Assembly: GCF_028596025.1 (NCBI RefSeq)
Contig: NZ_CP117167.1
Location: forward strand, 3,348,001 to 3,412,000
DNA length: 64,000 bases
Origin: Mucilaginibacter jinjuensis
GTDB lineage: Bacteria > Bacteroidota > Bacteroidia > Sphingobacteriales > Sphingobacteriaceae
Direction: 5' to 3'
How positions within the stretch are numbered: the first letter of the stretch is position 1; each line of letters starts with the position of its first letter. Made by a program: the position numbers and the translations under genes. Under the pieces are notes generated by a model. It was not told the origin of the DNA, searched no databases, and saw only the letters and a program-made list of their open reading frames with translations. Below are positions 63,032 to 64,000 of the stretch, one piece after another.

Positions 63032-63624
63032 CAGATAAAAAAGTAATCGCCGCTTTCGATTTCGACGGCACCATAACCACACGCGATACCCTGCCTGTGT
63101 TTGTATGGTATGCTACCAAACTTTGGCGCATATTATCGGGCACCTTAATGGTTGTGCCTTTCGTAGCTTTATTTAAGCTGAAGGTAATCCCCAATTACCA
63201 GGCTAAAGAACGATTATTTAAAGCCTTTTTTGCCGGGGTTAAAGTGGATAAGTTCACAGCACTATGCACAGGATTTAAATCCGTTATAGATAAATTGGTT
63301 AATCCCGATGCCCTGGCTAAAATAAGATGGCACCATGAGCAAGGCCACGAAGTAATCATCATCAGCGCCTCTGCCGAAAACTGGATTAATCCCTGGGCTA
63401 TTGAGCAGGGCATTAAAACGGTATTGGCTACGCAATTACAGGTAATTGATGATAAAATTACAGGGGTATTCCTAACCAAAAACTGCCACGGACCAGAGAA
63501 AGTAGCCCGCCTGCTTGCCGCCTATCCCGACCGCAAGAATTATATTCTCTATGCCTACGGCGATAGTAATGGTGATAAAGAGTTACTGGCTTTTGCAGAT
63601 CATTCGTTTTACAGGAGCTATTAA
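63010..63624 (+). CDS. HAD-IB-type phosphatase
   Basis: The 204-residue protein has all HAD motifs: FDFDGTITTRDTLP (nucleophile and acid/base Asp), EVIIISASAENW (motif II), a Lys in the KNCHGPEKVARL region and YGDSNGDKELL (motif IV Asp). The HAD-IB cap resembles serine phosphatase-like enzymes. It overlaps the GT-C gene by 22 nt, so translation is coupled. In the inferred pathway it would remove the 5-phosphate from polyprenyl-phosphoryl-phosphoribose; this fits HAD-UbiA fusions known in other bacteria. Confidence 0.88.
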   Translation: MGGEIQLTDKKVIAAFDFDGTITTRDTLPVFVWYATKLWRILSGTLMVVPFVALFKLKVIPNYQAKERLFKAFFAGVKVDKFTALCTGFKSVIDKLVNPDALAKIRWHHEQGHEVIIISASAENWINPWAIEQGIKTVLATQLQVIDDKITGVFLTKNCHGPEKVARLLAAYPDRKNYILYAYGDSNGDKELLAFADHSFYRSY

Positions 63625-63648
63625 ACACGATTATTAATAACTCAGCGC

Positions 63649-63728
63649 GTCATTGCGAGGAACGAAGCAATCCCCGACCTACAAAGCCGCTCTGTAAAGT
63701 TCGCGATTGCTTCGTTCCTCGCAATGAC
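63649..63728. repeat. Dispersed 80-bp inverted repeat, GTCATTGCGAGG family, copy 2
   Basis: This copy matches 41064-41143 at 78 of 80 positions, in the same relative orientation. It lies between the HAD gene stop and the shared terminator. Confidence 0.88.
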
Positions 63729-63756
63729 GCGCTGGGGAGGATGCATTAATAGGAAA

Positions 63757-63793
63757 TAAAAAGGGCCGATGTTGTACACATCGACCTTTTTTT
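63757..63793. terminator. Bidirectional terminator between HAD and bioB
   Basis: AAAAAGGGCCGATGT pairs with ACATCGACCTTTTTT (one bulge) around a short loop. It serves both convergent genes. Confidence 0.8.
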
Positions 63794-63812
63794 CTTTTAT
63801 ATCGTATTCTAA

Positions 63813-64000
63813 TTAAATACTTACTTCTTCTTTAACCTCTTCTACCCTGTTCGGTCTGCCGTTTTTAAAGGCTTTGCGTGGGGTTAGGCCTAACAGCTCA
63901 AACATGGCCATATCGGTATCAAAAGATGGGTTTGGTGTGGTTAACAGTTTCTCGCCTGCGAAGATGGAGTTAGCGCCTGCCATAAAACATAATGCTTGCT
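63813..64000 (-). CDS. bioB: Biotin synthase, C-terminal part
   Basis: The gene enters from the right edge and only its last 62 codons are visible; the stop is at 63813-63815. The translated end contains [19 protein letters not shown] and [19 protein letters not shown], the conserved C-terminal region of BioB, the radical SAM enzyme that inserts sulfur into dethiobiotin. Its main clusters and SAM-binding motifs lie outside the window. Together with bioA at 3339 it shows that this genome makes biotin. Confidence 0.93.
   Translation of the reverse strand, partial: QALCFMAGANSIFAGEKLLTTPNPSFDTDMAMFELLGLTPRKAFKNGRPNRVEEVKEEVSI

Noticed and set aside
1..64000. tRNA, rRNA, CRISPR array, prophage or insertion sequence
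   Set aside because: I found no cloverleaf, rRNA block, regularly spaced repeat array, phage structural gene or transposase. The repeats seen are short intergenic hairpins.

Overview
This window looks like chromosomal DNA from a Bacteroidota bacterium, most likely a member of Sphingobacteriaceae close to Mucilaginibacter or Pedobacter. The evidence is indirect but consistent. Gene starts lack Shine-Dalgarno sequences, several promoters fit the Bacteroidota pattern TTTG-N19-TAnnTTTG, and the genome encodes Bacteroidota-typical proteins: a DUF4369-TlpA lipoprotein, DUF4142, a YXWGXW lipoprotein, ComEC without a metallo-beta-lactamase domain, a PIN-PhoH ATPase and the TIGR03915/TIGR03916 repair pair. 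There is no rRNA, tRNA, CRISPR array, prophage or transposase. The genus is an inference.

Layout. 1-10 kb: a tandem pair of outer-membrane beta-barrel proteins, an aspartate aminotransferase, a Nudix-bioA-ferritin-like operon, an LtaS-like sulfatase, a secreted protein and ComEC. 10-24 kb: a MerR regulator, two tandem DUF3857/transglutaminase-type secreted proteins, alaS, gatB-tlpA, an OmpR-type response regulator, a histone-H1-like protein, a pseudouridine synthase and an unknown membrane protein set between two direct repeats. 24-30 kb: an arginine block in which arginine decarboxylase, citrulline hydrolase (CtlX) and arginine deiminase are divergent from argS. 30-41 kb: mixed genes including a YXWGXW lipoprotein, 3-hydroxyacyl-CoA dehydrogenase, a PAS histidine kinase, a GH15 glycosidase, a cold-shock protein, an MFS transporter and hemF. 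41-55 kb: gyrA with two TPR genes, an SGNH hydrolase, DUF763, DUF4142, ppc, a FUSC transporter and PhoH. 55.8-58 kb: two related noncoding elements of about 440 nt flank an HD hydrolase gene. 58-64 kb: a DNA-repair radical SAM pair, a three-gene operon (UbiA-type phosphoribosyltransferase, GT-C-like membrane protein, HAD phosphatase) and the 3' end of bioB.

The main discovery candidate is the pair of minus-strand noncoding elements at 55988-56430 and 57384-57820. They share a nearly identical block of about 95 nt at the 5' end, a conserved 3' block and a terminator hairpin of conserved position but different sequence. Between these blocks the sequence diverges while several helices keep pairing. 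I do not recognise them as tmRNA, RNase P RNA, 6S RNA, SRP RNA or a group I/II intron. The second candidate is the UbiA/GT-C/HAD operon, whose logic matches polyprenyl-phosphate-pentose synthesis and transfer as known from mycobacterial arabinan assembly.

Intergenic DNA carries many short dispersed inverted repeats in several families. Two 80-bp copies of one family, 22 kb apart, differ at only two positions, and two copies of another differ by compensatory changes. These repeats create spurious ORFs, which I excluded.
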